Shown here: positions 24,535 through 33,755 of the stretch, one piece after another
Layout: the number at the start of each line of letters is the position of its first letter
Numbering within the stretch: position 1 is the first letter of the stretch
NCBI RefSeq assembly: GCF_003991355.1
Contig: NZ_RCSU01000016.1
Coordinates: 1 to 64,000, forward strand
Length of the DNA: 64,000 bases
From: Pseudoflavitalea rhizosphaerae
Lineage (GTDB): Bacteria > Bacteroidota > Bacteroidia > Chitinophagales > Chitinophagaceae
Reading direction: 5' to 3'
Notes under the pieces: model-generated
What the model saw: the letters and a program-made list of their open reading frames with translations, nothing else
Databases searched by the model: none
Told to the model about the DNA's origin: nothing
Position numbers and translations under genes: made by a program

Positions 24535-27500
24535 ATGCGCACCAAAAGAATGCAACAACTAATCAGCATGCAACTTCAATTCCTGATTATCTGTTGCCTG
24601 ACCCTCACCCCTACCCTGCGCGGACTGGCACAGACAGCCGATAAGGGCAACCTGGGCACCATCGTCCGGGAACTGGAAAAGAAATGGATCGATTACAAAT
24701 TCCTCTACGATTTTGAAGCCTTGCAAACAAGATCGGTAGTATCCAAACCTGATATCGCCAATTTGCCTGTAGAGCAGGTCCTGAACAAACTACGTAAAGA
24801 CGGGTTCCTTACCTATCGCATCGAATCGAAATCGATTTCCATCGCAGTACTTCCCTTCATCCCATTGAAAAAAGATCCAGGACTTGTAACCGGAAAAGTG
24901 ATCGATGAAGAAAATGGACAAGCAGTTTCAGCCGTCAGTATCCGTTTCGGCAACAAAGGCACTACCAGTCTTGTAGACGGCACCTTTTCCATCTCCTTAC
25001 CCAAAGGCAAATACGAAGCTGAGGTTTCCTCCGTCGGTTATGGGAAAAAGATCATATCCGGTGTGGAAGTGAAAGAAGGTCAACTTACCCATCTCACTAT
25101 CACCCTGAAAAGGAATAAAGGACAACTCGCTGCCGTTGTAGTGAGATCATCCGCAAGGAAAGAAGGCGTGAACGCGCACTACGCCAGGCAGAAGAATGCA
25201 GCTGCGGTAACAGACGGCATCAGCTCCGAACAAATTTCCCGTACACCTGATAACGATATGGGACAGGTGCTGAAAAGAGTATCGGGACTAACTACTGTAG
25301 ACAATAAGAATGTTATCGTCCGCGGTATGTCTGACCGGTACAACCAGGCAATGCTGGATGGTGTAGTGATACCCAGTACCTCCATGAACAGAAGGAATTT
25401 TTCATTCGATATTATCCCTGTTGAAATGGTGAGCAATGTAGTGGTAAATAAAACCGCCACTCCGGATATGAGCTCAGAATTTTCGGGCGGACAGGTTTCG
25501 ATCAATACCCTCGATATTCCTTCTCAGAATTTCACCACTATCACCATCGGTACCGGCGGTAACAGCCAAACTACCGGAAAGGATTTCTACCAGCTGGGAG
25601 AACGCAAGAGCAGCGAGTATTTCGGCTTCTTCGACAAATCGTCCAAAAAACCTGAAGGCCTGACTCCCTGGTATTGGAATATTGACGCTATTCAGCTGGA
25701 TGCCCCTCCGGGCGTAAGCAATGATCCAAAACTCGATGACTGGTCGCTCAACTTCGAAAGACCTGGCATGAAGTACAACGACCTGGATGCGATTGCACAA
25801 TCCAGGAAACTGAATGCAGATCCCCTGAAACTGCAAAAGTATAAAGGCTCACCCAATCAGAATTATCGAATTGCATTGGGGCGCGTATACAAAATGAAAA
25901 ACAATTTGCAATTCGGATTTTCCGCCAGCGCCAACCTGAGAAATGAACAAAATATCATACACTTCAATAATGTTCGTGGACAGGATTTCAGGAAGAATTA
26001 TATAGACAGTTCGAAATATGGACAAAACGGCGCCGGAAGATCTTACCGTTTCAACAGCAGCAGCGGCCTGGTGGGCAATCTCGGTTTACAGGGAGATAAA
26101 TTCAAGATTGCTCTGAAGAATATGTACGCCCGCACTTACAGCAATAACTACAATGAAGCGGTGCGACTGGATTACCGGGACGAAACACATAAGATGCGGA
26201 AAGAAATATACCAGTTGCCCGAGGCCATGTCGCTTCAGCAACACCAGCTCATTGGAGATTACCTGCTCCCCGGCGGTATCAAATTTGAAGGACAATTCGC
26301 TTACAACAAGATCAGTCAACAAATCCTGGACGAAAGAAAATTCCAGTACAGGCTCACTACTCAGTTAGGCGACAAATATTATTTCCAAAACCCCAACCTG
26401 CTGCAGCACTCAGGATGGTCTAACAACACAGTGGCGCTGGATTCAAGAATGTGGACGCAGATCGAAGAACAGGATTTCAACTGGGCCACTAATTTTTCCA
26501 GATCATTCGGAAAAGGAAAAAAGATAAACACTATCGTGAAAATGGGTTACCAGGGATGGAGAAAACAACGTGCACTGGAAGTGTTCCGCATGTTGCCCAT
26601 GACCAGGTCTGCCAAAGCCGGAGAGATCCTGCCGCAAATCGAGATGCCTTATGAAGTGCTGCTCGATCCGGCCAATGTTGGCGCAGGTACAGGACAGGCA
26701 TATTACTACGCAGAGAATATCGGCGGAAATATATTCGACGGAGATATGAACAATCATTCCATGTACCTCATGGCCGACCAGAAGCTCTTTGGCAAGCTCA
26801 GACTGGTATATGGAGCAAGACTTGAATATTACGATATCAGTAACAGGCAGACTGAATTACTGAGAAAAAAATTCGGCAACGAAATTCCTGATTATCTCAA
26901 ATTCCAGGAAGAAGCAAAAGAACAGGATTGGCAATTGCTGCCTTCGGTCAATGCCACTTATAGTTTCACCAATACATTGAACCTGCGCGCAAGCTACTCA
27001 AAAACCGCTATCCGTCCGGATTTCAGGGAAACCTCTTTTTTCGGGTTCTATGATTATGAGCTGGATGCTAATGTATCCGGACAGGACGTGATATCTACAA
27101 TGGTGGATAATATCGATCTCCGGTTGGAATGGTATCCCAGTCCGGGTGAGATCATTTCACTAACCGGTTACTACAAGTACCTGGACAAACCAATTGAACT
27201 GGTGAACCATCCTGCTTTCCAGGATGGCAGCTATTATGTTTTCGCCAATATGGCTTCAGCCAAAAATTATGGACTGGAAATGGAGGTACGCAAGAACCTT
27301 TCATTCGTAGCCGGCAAATCCTGGCTATCTGACCTGTTCGTATATGCGAACGGAACATTATTGAAGTCGACTGTCAACTATGAAGGACCCTGGGAGTTCA
27401 GAACTGTTGACGGCAAGATCGAAAGGTTCAAAGAGCGGATTCCGGGAATGGACCGCCCGTTGCTCGGTCAGTCGCCCTGGTTATTGAACCTTGGTGTTGG

Positions 27501-27867
27501 TTATTGGGGAGAACTGTTCGGAGCAACAGTTAGCTATAATCATCGCGGTTACCGTTCCAACCTGATCATGAAAGATCCTTCGGCCATTGAATACGAACTG
27601 GCTCCCAAACTGCTGGACTTCCAGTTATACGGCCGTTTCCTGAAGAAAAAAATGGAAGTGAAAGTAAATGTCGCCAACCTGCTCAATGAGTGGACGCGAT
27701 ATTACGTGAATGCAGAGGGCTATCAGCCTGCCAACGATGGCAGCGGCGTACTGAAATATGATCGTGTAAAAGGAGACAATGGATACAGCAGTGCAGATGG
27801 GGATCTCATCATGTACCGCAGGCAGGAAGGTCAGCGATTCAGCATTACTGCCACTTACAAATTCTAA
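24535..27867 (+). CDS. TonB-dependent outer-membrane receptor with STN signalling domain
   Basis: A 1110-aa receptor with a signal peptide (cleavage near 33, LAQTADKG). Domains in order: STN (about 45-108), CarboxypepD_reg-like repeat (about 118-190, GLVTGKVIDEENGQAVSAVS), plug (about 215-325, with KRVSGLTTVDNKNVIVRGMS) and a 22-strand-type barrel ending TYKF, with the terminal Phe recognised by the Bam complex. The STN domain fits signalling to the FecR upstream. A RagB/SusD partner is not present, so this is not a Sus-type glycan utilisation receptor; siderophore, cofactor or peptide uptake is likelier. The lipoprotein gene 12 bp downstream is probably its partner. Substrate unknown. Confidence 0.92.
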   Translation: MRTKRMQQLISMQLQFLIICCLTLTPTLRGLAQTADKGNLGTIVRELEKKWIDYKFLYDFEALQTRSVVSKPDIANLPVEQVLNKLRKDGFLTYRIESKSISIAVLPFIPLKKDPGLVTGKVIDEENGQAVSAVSIRFGNKGTTSLVDGTFSISLPKGKYEAEVSSVGYGKKIISGVEVKEGQLTHLTITLKRNKGQLAAVVVRSSARKEGVNAHYARQKNAAAVTDGISSEQISRTPDNDMGQVLKRVSGLTTVDNKNVIVRGMSDRYNQAMLDGVVIPSTSMNRRNFSFDIIPVEMVSNVVVNKTATPDMSSEFSGGQVSINTLDIPSQNFTTITIGTGGNSQTTGKDFYQLGERKSSEYFGFFDKSSKKPEGLTPWYWNIDAIQLDAPPGVSNDPKLDDWSLNFERPGMKYNDLDAIAQSRKLNADPLKLQKYKGSPNQNYRIALGRVYKMKNNLQFGFSASANLRNEQNIIHFNNVRGQDFRKNYIDSSKYGQNGAGRSYRFNSSSGLVGNLGLQGDKFKIALKNMYARTYSNNYNEAVRLDYRDETHKMRKEIYQLPEAMSLQQHQLIGDYLLPGGIKFEGQFAYNKISQQILDERKFQYRLTTQLGDKYYFQNPNLLQHSGWSNNTVALDSRMWTQIEEQDFNWATNFSRSFGKGKKINTIVKMGYQGWRKQRALEVFRMLPMTRSAKAGEILPQIEMPYEVLLDPANVGAGTGQAYYYAENIGGNIFDGDMNNHSMYLMADQKLFGKLRLVYGARLEYYDISNRQTELLRKKFGNEIPDYLKFQEEAKEQDWQLLPSVNATYSFTNTLNLRASYSKTAIRPDFRETSFFGFYDYELDANVSGQDVISTMVDNIDLRLEWYPSPGEIISLTGYYKYLDKPIELVNHPAFQDGSYYVFANMASAKNYGLEMEVRKNLSFVAGKSWLSDLFVYANGTLLKSTVNYEGPWEFRTVDGKIERFKERIPGMDRPLLGQSPWLLNLGVGYWGELFGATVSYNHRGYRSNLIMKDPSAIEYELAPKLLDFQLYGRFLKKKMEVKVNVANLLNEWTRYYVNAEGYQPANDGSGVLKYDRVKGDNGYSSADGDLIMYRRQEGQRFSITATYKF

Positions 27868-27879
27868 AAAAATAAAATC

Positions 27880-28719
27880 ATGAATAAAATAAAACAGGCC
27901 GGTTACTGGTGCCTTCTCCTTATCATAATGCTTGGCTCCTGCCAGAAAGCTGAACAGGTTGAAACTTTCAGGGATTTTGTAAATGTATCTTTCGACGCAT
28001 CGAAAGTAGCACTGGCTAATAATGGACAGGGGATCTTCATTGCAGCAAAGTACAATGGGTACCCGGTGGAATGGGATTTGAGCCTGAAAAAGATAAAAGT
28101 AGTGGAAGGTGAAGGAAAATTTGAGTTCTACGATATCCGTAACGGAAATACAGTACTGGAAAAAACGATCGATGTCAAAGCAGGTTCCGAAGAAACCTAT
28201 ATTTTATTTCAACCTACACTTGAATCACCGGTAACCTTCATCGATGCCAAAATGCAGGACCAGGAAGAAGCTGCTCCTGCAGGACATATAAAATTGAAAA
28301 TAGCAAATTATGCACAGTACCTTATTCCATTTACCAGAGTGGATGTAAAAATGTACATCTCATACTTCGATGAGGATTGGAATGAAGTACGTGAAGAAAT
28401 TGGCATGATACGCGATATTGCCAAAGACGTGAATGGTGGCGAATACCAGGTATTGCCGGATGGCGTCCCCGAAGGTTTGGTCAACTATTCATACCTGTTT
28501 GAATTCTTCGATCATGAAACAGGGCAGCCGCTCCTGAATTATGGTGGCGCCACCTATTCATCAGCTGCCTTTGCGCCGCCTTATCTCGATCCGCTCCCAG
28601 CAAGGAAAGTTTTTACCTTATACCTTGCTCCCTATAAAGCATGGGGCGAAACGCCCTTCTTCCTCAAAAAAGATGAAGAATTTTGGGAGGTAGCATGCAA
28701 TGTACTTTTCGCAAACTAA
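27880..28719 (+). CDS. Outer-membrane lipoprotein accompanying the TonB receptor
   Basis: A 279-aa protein with a lipoprotein signal (LLIIMLGSC21) directly behind the receptor gene (12 bp). The mature part looks beta-rich with two or three immunoglobulin-like segments. It resembles no named SusD, HmuY or FhuD-type protein that I recognise. It is probably a cell-surface substrate-binding or accessory protein for the receptor. A terminator follows, so it ends the operon. Confidence 0.72.
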   Translation: MNKIKQAGYWCLLLIIMLGSCQKAEQVETFRDFVNVSFDASKVALANNGQGIFIAAKYNGYPVEWDLSLKKIKVVEGEGKFEFYDIRNGNTVLEKTIDVKAGSEETYILFQPTLESPVTFIDAKMQDQEEAAPAGHIKLKIANYAQYLIPFTRVDVKMYISYFDEDWNEVREEIGMIRDIAKDVNGGEYQVLPDGVPEGLVNYSYLFEFFDHETGQPLLNYGGATYSSAAFAPPYLDPLPARKVFTLYLAPYKAWGETPFFLKKDEEFWEVACNVLFAN

Positions 28720-28746
28720 TTCCGCCCCTAAATTTCAAGCTGTACA

Positions 28747-28783
28747 GAGAACGCCTCAATTCGTTTGGGGCATTCTCGTTTTT
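28747..28783 (+). terminator. Terminator of the TonB receptor operon
   Basis: GAGAA-CGCCTCAA and TTTGGGGCA-TTCTC fold into a strong hairpin with a TTCG-type loop, followed by GTTTTT. It lies about 30 bp after the lipoprotein gene. Confidence 0.75.
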
Positions 28784-28830
28784 ACTGATAAAATAACTGG
28801 AATTGTCCGGCGCGCCGGGTAGGGCAACCA

Positions 28831-29442
28831 CTATTTCCCCTGCAATACCTTGTAAGCTTCCGGCACCTCTACCCCGTTGAATTCACCAGTTGAACCATAA
28901 AGCACCAGGAGCATGATCACCAATCCGGCAATCATCACAGCAATGGATTGATGCCAGGGAGAAAGACCAGCTATGTTTCTTTCCATTTTTTTATAATGAA
29001 TGCAGGCAATATGTGTAAAGAAGGAGAAAATAGCCATTGCATAATAAGGAATGAAGAACAAACTGAAAGGAAAGCTATTCATGCCTGCAACCCCAAAGTA
29101 GAAATTGGTATCTAGGTTCAAAATAAACCTTCCGGTGAATACCGCGCCTACATGGACCAGGAAGAAGAATGCCAGGTAAAGGCCCGTCCATATTTGCAGT
29201 TTATCGAAGCTTTTTGTTACAGTTCTCTTTTGTTTTTTGAAAAGATATAGTCCGGATACAATTTGCAGCAGCACAGACAGGAGAATAATGGTTTCAACGA
29301 ATGCATTGCGGTAAACAATCCTCAGTGAATTCATTACCTCAATATGGAAGTCCGCTCCCAAAACTGCACAGCAATGATTGAACAAATGAAAACCTGTAAA
29401 AATGGATAACACCAGACCAGAGCAATAATGCAAATTTCTCAT
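28831..29442 (-). CDS. Multi-pass membrane protein, b-type cytochrome-like
   Basis: A 203-aa protein from the Met opening MRNLHYCSGLVLSIFTGFHL; an upstream Met at 29,511 adds 23 residues. There are five hydrophobic segments with histidines placed at helix ends (GFHLFNH; FFLVHVGAV; FTHIACIHYKK), a pattern seen in diheme or monoheme membrane anchors such as succinate dehydrogenase cytochrome b. No flavoprotein or iron-sulfur subunit gene is nearby. It is transcribed away from the truncated catalase, and its start region abuts the catalase truncation point. Heme binding is inferred. Confidence 0.55.
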   Translation of the reverse strand: MRNLHYCSGLVLSIFTGFHLFNHCCAVLGADFHIEVMNSLRIVYRNAFVETIILLSVLLQIVSGLYLFKKQKRTVTKSFDKLQIWTGLYLAFFFLVHVGAVFTGRFILNLDTNFYFGVAGMNSFPFSLFFIPYYAMAIFSFFTHIACIHYKKMERNIAGLSPWHQSIAVMIAGLVIMLLVLYGSTGEFNGVEVPEAYKVLQGK

Positions 29443-29558
29443 GACCAGAAAATAAGGATTGCAGGGTTGAATTGATGCTGTCGAAGATAGATCAATATTA
29501 AAGTAAAGCAACTACCTGCTTTTGTGGACATCTTTGCTCACTGATTCCAGGGAATAAT

Positions 29559-31286
29559 ATGCCGGTATTCTTCATCCAGGATGCACACAAGTTCCCCGAT
29601 ATGGTGCATGCCTTAAAACCTGAACCTCACAACGAAATACCGCAGGCGGCTTCTGCTCATGATACTTTCTGGGATTTCATTTCCCTCATGCCGGAGTCAA
29701 CTCATATGATCATGTGGTTGATGAGTGATCGCGCTATTCCCCGCAGTTTCCGTATGATGGAAGGATTTGGCGTACATACATTCAGGTTCGTAAATGATCA
29801 GAATGAATCACACTTTGTAAAGTTCCACTGGAAACCTTTACTGGGCGTTCATTCTGTAGCATGGGACGAAGCACAGAAGATCTCAGGCAATGATCCTGAT
29901 TTTCATCGGCGCGATCTCTGGGAATCCATTGAGTCAGGCATATATCCCGAATATGAACTGGGCGTACAGATCATTCCTGAAAAAGATGAACACAGTTTCG
30001 ATTTCGATCTGCTGGATCCTACAAAGCTGATTCCTGAAGAACTGGTGCCGGTCCAACGCATCGGCAAGCTCACGCTGAACAGGAATCCGGATAACTTCTT
30101 CGCAGAAACAGAACAGGTGGCATTCCATATCGGCCATATAGTGCCCGGTATCGATTTCACCAATGATCCACTTTTACAGGGCAGACTTTTCTCTTATACA
30201 GATACACAACTGATCCGGCTGGGTGGCCCCAATTTCCATGAGATCCCCATCAACAGGCCCATCGTTCCTATACACAATAACCAGCGTGATGGTTTCATGC
30301 GGCAGCAGATCAATAAAGGACGAAGCAGCTATAATCCCAATTCGCTGGGAGGCGGCTGCCCCTACCAGGCAAAAATGATGGAAGGCGGATTCACTTCCTA
30401 CACAGAAAAGATAGACGCTCATAAAGTGCGTCAGCGAAGCGCCAGTTTCTTCGATCATTTCAGCCAGGCCAGACTTTTTTACAACAGCCAGTCGGATCCT
30501 GAGAAGGCGCATATGGTAGATGCTTTTTCCTTTGAACTGGGGAAAGTGGAAACGATCGCTGTGCGAGAAAGGATGCTCCGCATTCTTGCAAAAGTGGACA
30601 AAGGCCTGGCCGCCAAAGTAGCCTGGAACCTTGGTCTCCATGTGCCTTCCGATAAAGATATTGCAGAGCCGATCAACCAAAGTATTCCCGCCGATGGCAA
30701 TCCGGCAGATTTCCAACCGGTGGTTAAAGAACTCTCACTGTCAGCATCAAGCGCTTTAAGCATGGCCAATACAGTGAAGGATTCAATAAAAGGCAGGAAG
30801 ATCGCCATATTGGTGGCAGATGGCGTAGACAGTGTTGCCGTTGAAAGCATGCTGACAACATTGCAAAAAGAAGGAGCTGTTGGAGAACTGATCGCGCCCA
30901 GGTTTGGCCTGGTGCAGAGCGCCGGCAAAGGGGAACTGCTGGCAGACAAAAGCCTGCTCACTACAGCTTCTGTGTTCTATGATGCAGTGTTTGTGCCTGG
31001 AGGCGCCAACAGCGTGGCTTTCCTGGAAGCTGACGCTGATGCTGTACATTTCCTGGACGAAGCCTACCGTCATTGTAAAGTGATTGCCGCAGATCCGGAT
31101 GCACTCCAGGTTTTGAAAGCAACCCGTTTCGGAAGAAAATTCCCTGAAGCAGTTACTGCTGATATGCCCATTGAGGCCGGGATCATCCTGAACAGCGACC
31201 GGACTCAACTTGAAAAACAATTCATAACAGCTGTTTCCCAACACAGGGTTTGGGAACGCGAAGACGAAAGAAAAGTGCCGGCCTAG
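29559..31286 (+). CDS. Large-subunit catalase (HPII/KatE type), 5'-truncated
   Basis: A 575-aa frame beginning MPVFFIQDAHKFPDMVHALK, which aligns with the middle of clade 2 catalases right after the conserved GNN(I/T)PVFFIQD; the bases just upstream even encode G-N-N in frame. The N-terminal region of about 170 residues, with the catalytic His (VHARG...HG) and the distal side of the heme pocket, is missing; the frame is closed by a stop at 29,499. The proximal heme ligand is kept (R209-LFS-Y213, then TDTQLIRLGGPNFHEIPIN), as is the C-terminal DJ-1/PfpI-like domain (GRKIAILVADGVDS). It cannot be a normal catalase. Most likely a deletion remnant, possibly still making a stable fragment. Confidence 0.85.
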   Translation: MPVFFIQDAHKFPDMVHALKPEPHNEIPQAASAHDTFWDFISLMPESTHMIMWLMSDRAIPRSFRMMEGFGVHTFRFVNDQNESHFVKFHWKPLLGVHSVAWDEAQKISGNDPDFHRRDLWESIESGIYPEYELGVQIIPEKDEHSFDFDLLDPTKLIPEELVPVQRIGKLTLNRNPDNFFAETEQVAFHIGHIVPGIDFTNDPLLQGRLFSYTDTQLIRLGGPNFHEIPINRPIVPIHNNQRDGFMRQQINKGRSSYNPNSLGGGCPYQAKMMEGGFTSYTEKIDAHKVRQRSASFFDHFSQARLFYNSQSDPEKAHMVDAFSFELGKVETIAVRERMLRILAKVDKGLAAKVAWNLGLHVPSDKDIAEPINQSIPADGNPADFQPVVKELSLSASSALSMANTVKDSIKGRKIAILVADGVDSVAVESMLTTLQKEGAVGELIAPRFGLVQSAGKGELLADKSLLTTASVFYDAVFVPGGANSVAFLEADADAVHFLDEAYRHCKVIAADPDALQVLKATRFGRKFPEAVTADMPIEAGIILNSDRTQLEKQFITAVSQHRVWEREDERKVPA

Positions 31287-31293
31287 AAAATCA

Positions 31294-31320
31294 AAAGTCC
31301 CTGCGTGATGCAGGGACTTT
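31294..31320. terminator. Bidirectional terminator between catalase and terC
   Basis: AAAGTCCCTGC and GCAGGGACTTT form a perfect 11-bp stem with a 5-base loop between convergent genes. Confidence 0.75.
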
Positions 31321-31347
31321 CTTATTATGGAACTTATCAGGTATTAC

Positions 31348-32139
31348 TTAATTGATCATTGGTCTGTCAGAATCGTTCAGCTTCACTTTCGCTTCCCTTC
31401 CGCGGAGTTTGATGTTCAGCATTTCCACCGCCAGTGAGAAGAACAGGCAGGAGTAGATGATGCTCTTGCTTACTTCCTGATGGAATCCGCTTGCCACCAG
31501 CACAACACCGATCACAACCAGGAAGCTGAGGGCCAGCATCTGAAGGGTAGGTTGTTTGTTGATGATGCGGGTAACAGGTCCTGCAAACAGCATCATAACG
31601 CCAATGGACACTACCACTGCGATGATCATGATGATTACGTTCTCTACAAGTCCCACCGCAGTGAGGATGGAATCGAAAGAGAATACGGCATCCACCAGGA
31701 TGATCTGTCCGAGTACAGAGGCAACGGAAGAGGCAGCTTTACCGGATCCGGATTTCTGTTCTTCTTTTTTCACCAGTTTGTGGTGAATTTCCAGTGTGCT
31801 CTTTACAATGAGGAAGATACCACCCGCAATGAGTATGAGGTCTTTCCAGCTAAGGCCGATGGGACCGTCCGTGAGATTCTTTACATGCGGAAGGGTGAAC
31901 ACCGGGTCTTTGAGTCCGATGATCCAGTTGATGCAAAGCAGCAGGAGTACACGGAACACCATTGCGAGCAGAAGGCCTGTGTTACGGGCTTTTCGCTGTT
32001 GCGCTGCCGGTAGTTTACCTGCTACGATCGAAATGAAGATGATATTATCGATCCCCAGGACTATTTCCAGGAAACAGAGTGTGAGTAAGCTTATCCATAC
32101 CGCCGGATCTCCAAAATCCGGCATAAGAAATTCGGTCAT
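31348..32139 (-). CDS. TerC-family integral membrane protein
   Basis: A 263-aa protein with about seven hydrophobic helices. It has the TerC signatures: LEIVLGIDNIIFISI near the start and ILVDAVFSFDSILTAVG in the middle, each with an acidic residue inside a membrane helix. TerC proteins are linked to tellurite resistance and metal (manganese) export during protein metalation at the membrane. A loop (about 120-145) carries Lys/Glu/Ser residues. The DedA-family gene lies 3 bp upstream on the same strand, suggesting an operon. No other ter genes are present. Confidence 0.9.
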   Translation of the reverse strand: MTEFLMPDFGDPAVWISLLTLCFLEIVLGIDNIIFISIVAGKLPAAQQRKARNTGLLLAMVFRVLLLLCINWIIGLKDPVFTLPHVKNLTDGPIGLSWKDLILIAGGIFLIVKSTLEIHHKLVKKEEQKSGSGKAASSVASVLGQIILVDAVFSFDSILTAVGLVENVIIMIIAVVVSIGVMMLFAGPVTRIINKQPTLQMLALSFLVVIGVVLVASGFHQEVSKSIIYSCLFFSLAVEMLNIKLRGREAKVKLNDSDRPMIN

Positions 32140-32142
32140 TTT

Positions 32143-32811
32143 TTAAGAGTTTAATTGATCGGCCGGGAGGGGTTCTTTTTTCTTTCGGCTGGCGATCATT
32201 TTGATCAGCACCGGGGCGGTGGTTACAACCACGATTCCAATGATGATCTTGTCGAGGTTATTTTTTACCCAGTCATAGTTACCTAGCAGGAATCCTGCTG
32301 TTACAATACTTCCGGCCCATGCAACGGCGCCGAGGATATTGTACAGTGTGAACTTTTTGCGGTCCATATTCACCATTCCGGCAACAATGGGAGCAAAGGT
32401 ACGAACCACGGGCAGGAAGCGTGCGATCATGATGGCTCCCCCTCCTTTCTTTTCGTAAAAGTCCTTTGCCTGTATAAGATACTTCTTTTTGAACAGCCAA
32501 CTGTCTTTTCGTTTCATCAATACTTCACCCGACTTTTTGCCGAACCAGTAGCCAACATAATTTCCGATGATGGCGGATGCCGAGATCAGTGTTACCCAAT
32601 AAAGGAGGCTCAGTGCGGGAGCCACATCGGGACTAACGGATTGGGCAATGATCATTCCGGCGATGAACAGCAGGGAGTCTCCTGGGAGGAAGAACCCGGC
32701 AAATAGTCCGGTTTCAGCAAAAACAATAAACACTACAATATAAAGGCCACCATGGGCCATGATCCACTTAGCGTCTGTGAGATTGTGAAACAAATCCAGC
32801 AATGCCTGCAT
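32143..32811 (-). CDS. DedA-family membrane protein (SNARE-associated domain)
   Basis: A 222-aa protein with the DedA pattern: an N-terminal re-entrant region, FAETGLFAGFFLPGDSLLFIAG, then the conserved basic and glycine block MIARFLPVVRTFAPIVAGMV with its signature Arg pair. DedA proteins act in the inner membrane as lipid carriers (undecaprenyl-phosphate or phospholipid flippases). It is 3 bp from terC and 38 bp behind the zinc-ribbon gene, so three genes form a short operon. Confidence 0.92.
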   Translation of the reverse strand: MQALLDLFHNLTDAKWIMAHGGLYIVVFIVFAETGLFAGFFLPGDSLLFIAGMIIAQSVSPDVAPALSLLYWVTLISASAIIGNYVGYWFGKKSGEVLMKRKDSWLFKKKYLIQAKDFYEKKGGGAIMIARFLPVVRTFAPIVAGMVNMDRKKFTLYNILGAVAWAGSIVTAGFLLGNYDWVKNNLDKIIIGIVVVTTAPVLIKMIASRKKKEPLPADQLNS

Positions 32812-32849
32812 TTTCTATCTTTTTAATTATCCAATGGGTTTAAGAATGC

Positions 32850-33152
32850 CTAATCAAAATCGAAGAGATCTCCGAGAAACCCTTTCTTTTTGTAGGGTTT
32901 TTGATAGGGATTGTGTTTATGATGCTCTTTATAATGATCGTTATCGTATTTCTTATATGGCTGTTGATATTGCTGCTGATGGTTCTGGTTTTGGCCTTGT
33001 TCGGCTGACCTGTACTTCTGTTCAGCATATTCCAACATTTTATCGAGCTCACCTTTATCGAGCCAGATGCCGCGGCAGGAAGGACAATAATCGATCTCGA
33101 TGTTGTTCCTTTCGGTCATGAGCAGGGTCTCATTGCAATTCGGACATTTCAT
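32850..33152 (-). CDS. TFIIB-type zinc-ribbon protein
   Basis: A 100-aa protein. C3PNC6 and C23PSC26 with GIWLDKGELDKML make the zf-TFIIB motif found in many small bacterial proteins. The rest is a low-complexity tail rich in Gln, Tyr, Lys and His, closing with KKKGFLGDLFDFD. It could bind metal, RNA or a membrane-bound partner through the tail. It heads the operon with dedA and terC. Function in bacteria is unknown. Confidence 0.8.
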   Translation of the reverse strand: MKCPNCNETLLMTERNNIEIDYCPSCRGIWLDKGELDKMLEYAEQKYRSAEQGQNQNHQQQYQQPYKKYDNDHYKEHHKHNPYQKPYKKKGFLGDLFDFD

Positions 33153-33249
33153 ACTATTAATTTTTCGATTGGGATGAAAATGGAAAACAAGAATATCGGG
33201 CCTCCAACTGGAGGTCGGTAAACGGAAACCATCCGTATGAAATGCGGGA

Positions 33250-33648
33250 TCAAAAAAGGGTGTATCTGAAGAGGAAAACGTAATAGGCAGGTCTTTTCAC
33301 TGTATCGAAACCTGCTATCGGAGAAGTGGAAATATGTACAGGTTCAACAGCCTTTTCAGCAGCTTCCGAACCGGGCTGCAGCTTTTTTACACATTTAACC
33401 TTGGTCTGTTTTCTAATAGAAAGATGGAGATCGGAGTTAGGGCCACTGGCATCTCTGAACTCGGCCAATCTTTCCATACCCGTAGTACTGGGGAGCAGCC
33501 AGCCTGCTTTTACATGCTGCTGATCTTGTACCCTGGGGGTAACGAAACTGCTGAAAAGCACCAACAACAGCCCCATAGAGAGTATGAGGGTGCGGATGGA
33601 AGCCTGTCGGCAATTAAAATATGATAAAAATTCACTAATTGGTATCAT
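33250..33648 (-). CDS. Small single-pass membrane or exported protein of unknown function
   Basis: The Met at 33,648 is preferred (132 aa); the frame extends to 33,759, which touches the end of the neighbouring gene. A hydrophobic segment (about 18-35, IRTLILSMGLLLVLFSSF) is either a signal anchor or an uncleaved signal peptide. The remainder is polar with no motif. It lies 107 bp behind the outer-membrane barrel gene. Coding character is modest and the plus strand also has open frames here, so this could be spurious. Confidence 0.4.
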   Translation of the reverse strand: MIPISEFLSYFNCRQASIRTLILSMGLLLVLFSSFVTPRVQDQQHVKAGWLLPSTTGMERLAEFRDASGPNSDLHLSIRKQTKVKCVKKLQPGSEAAEKAVEPVHISTSPIAGFDTVKRPAYYVFLFRYTLF

Positions 33649-33755
33649 AATCCCGGCCCGCGAATTTATAGAAAAAAAGTCTTTGAAACTGTTAAAGCGG
33701 GGATTGGGATTGAGCTGGGAGGGTGAAATCCTGCATTTAAGGGTTCCTGGGGGGA

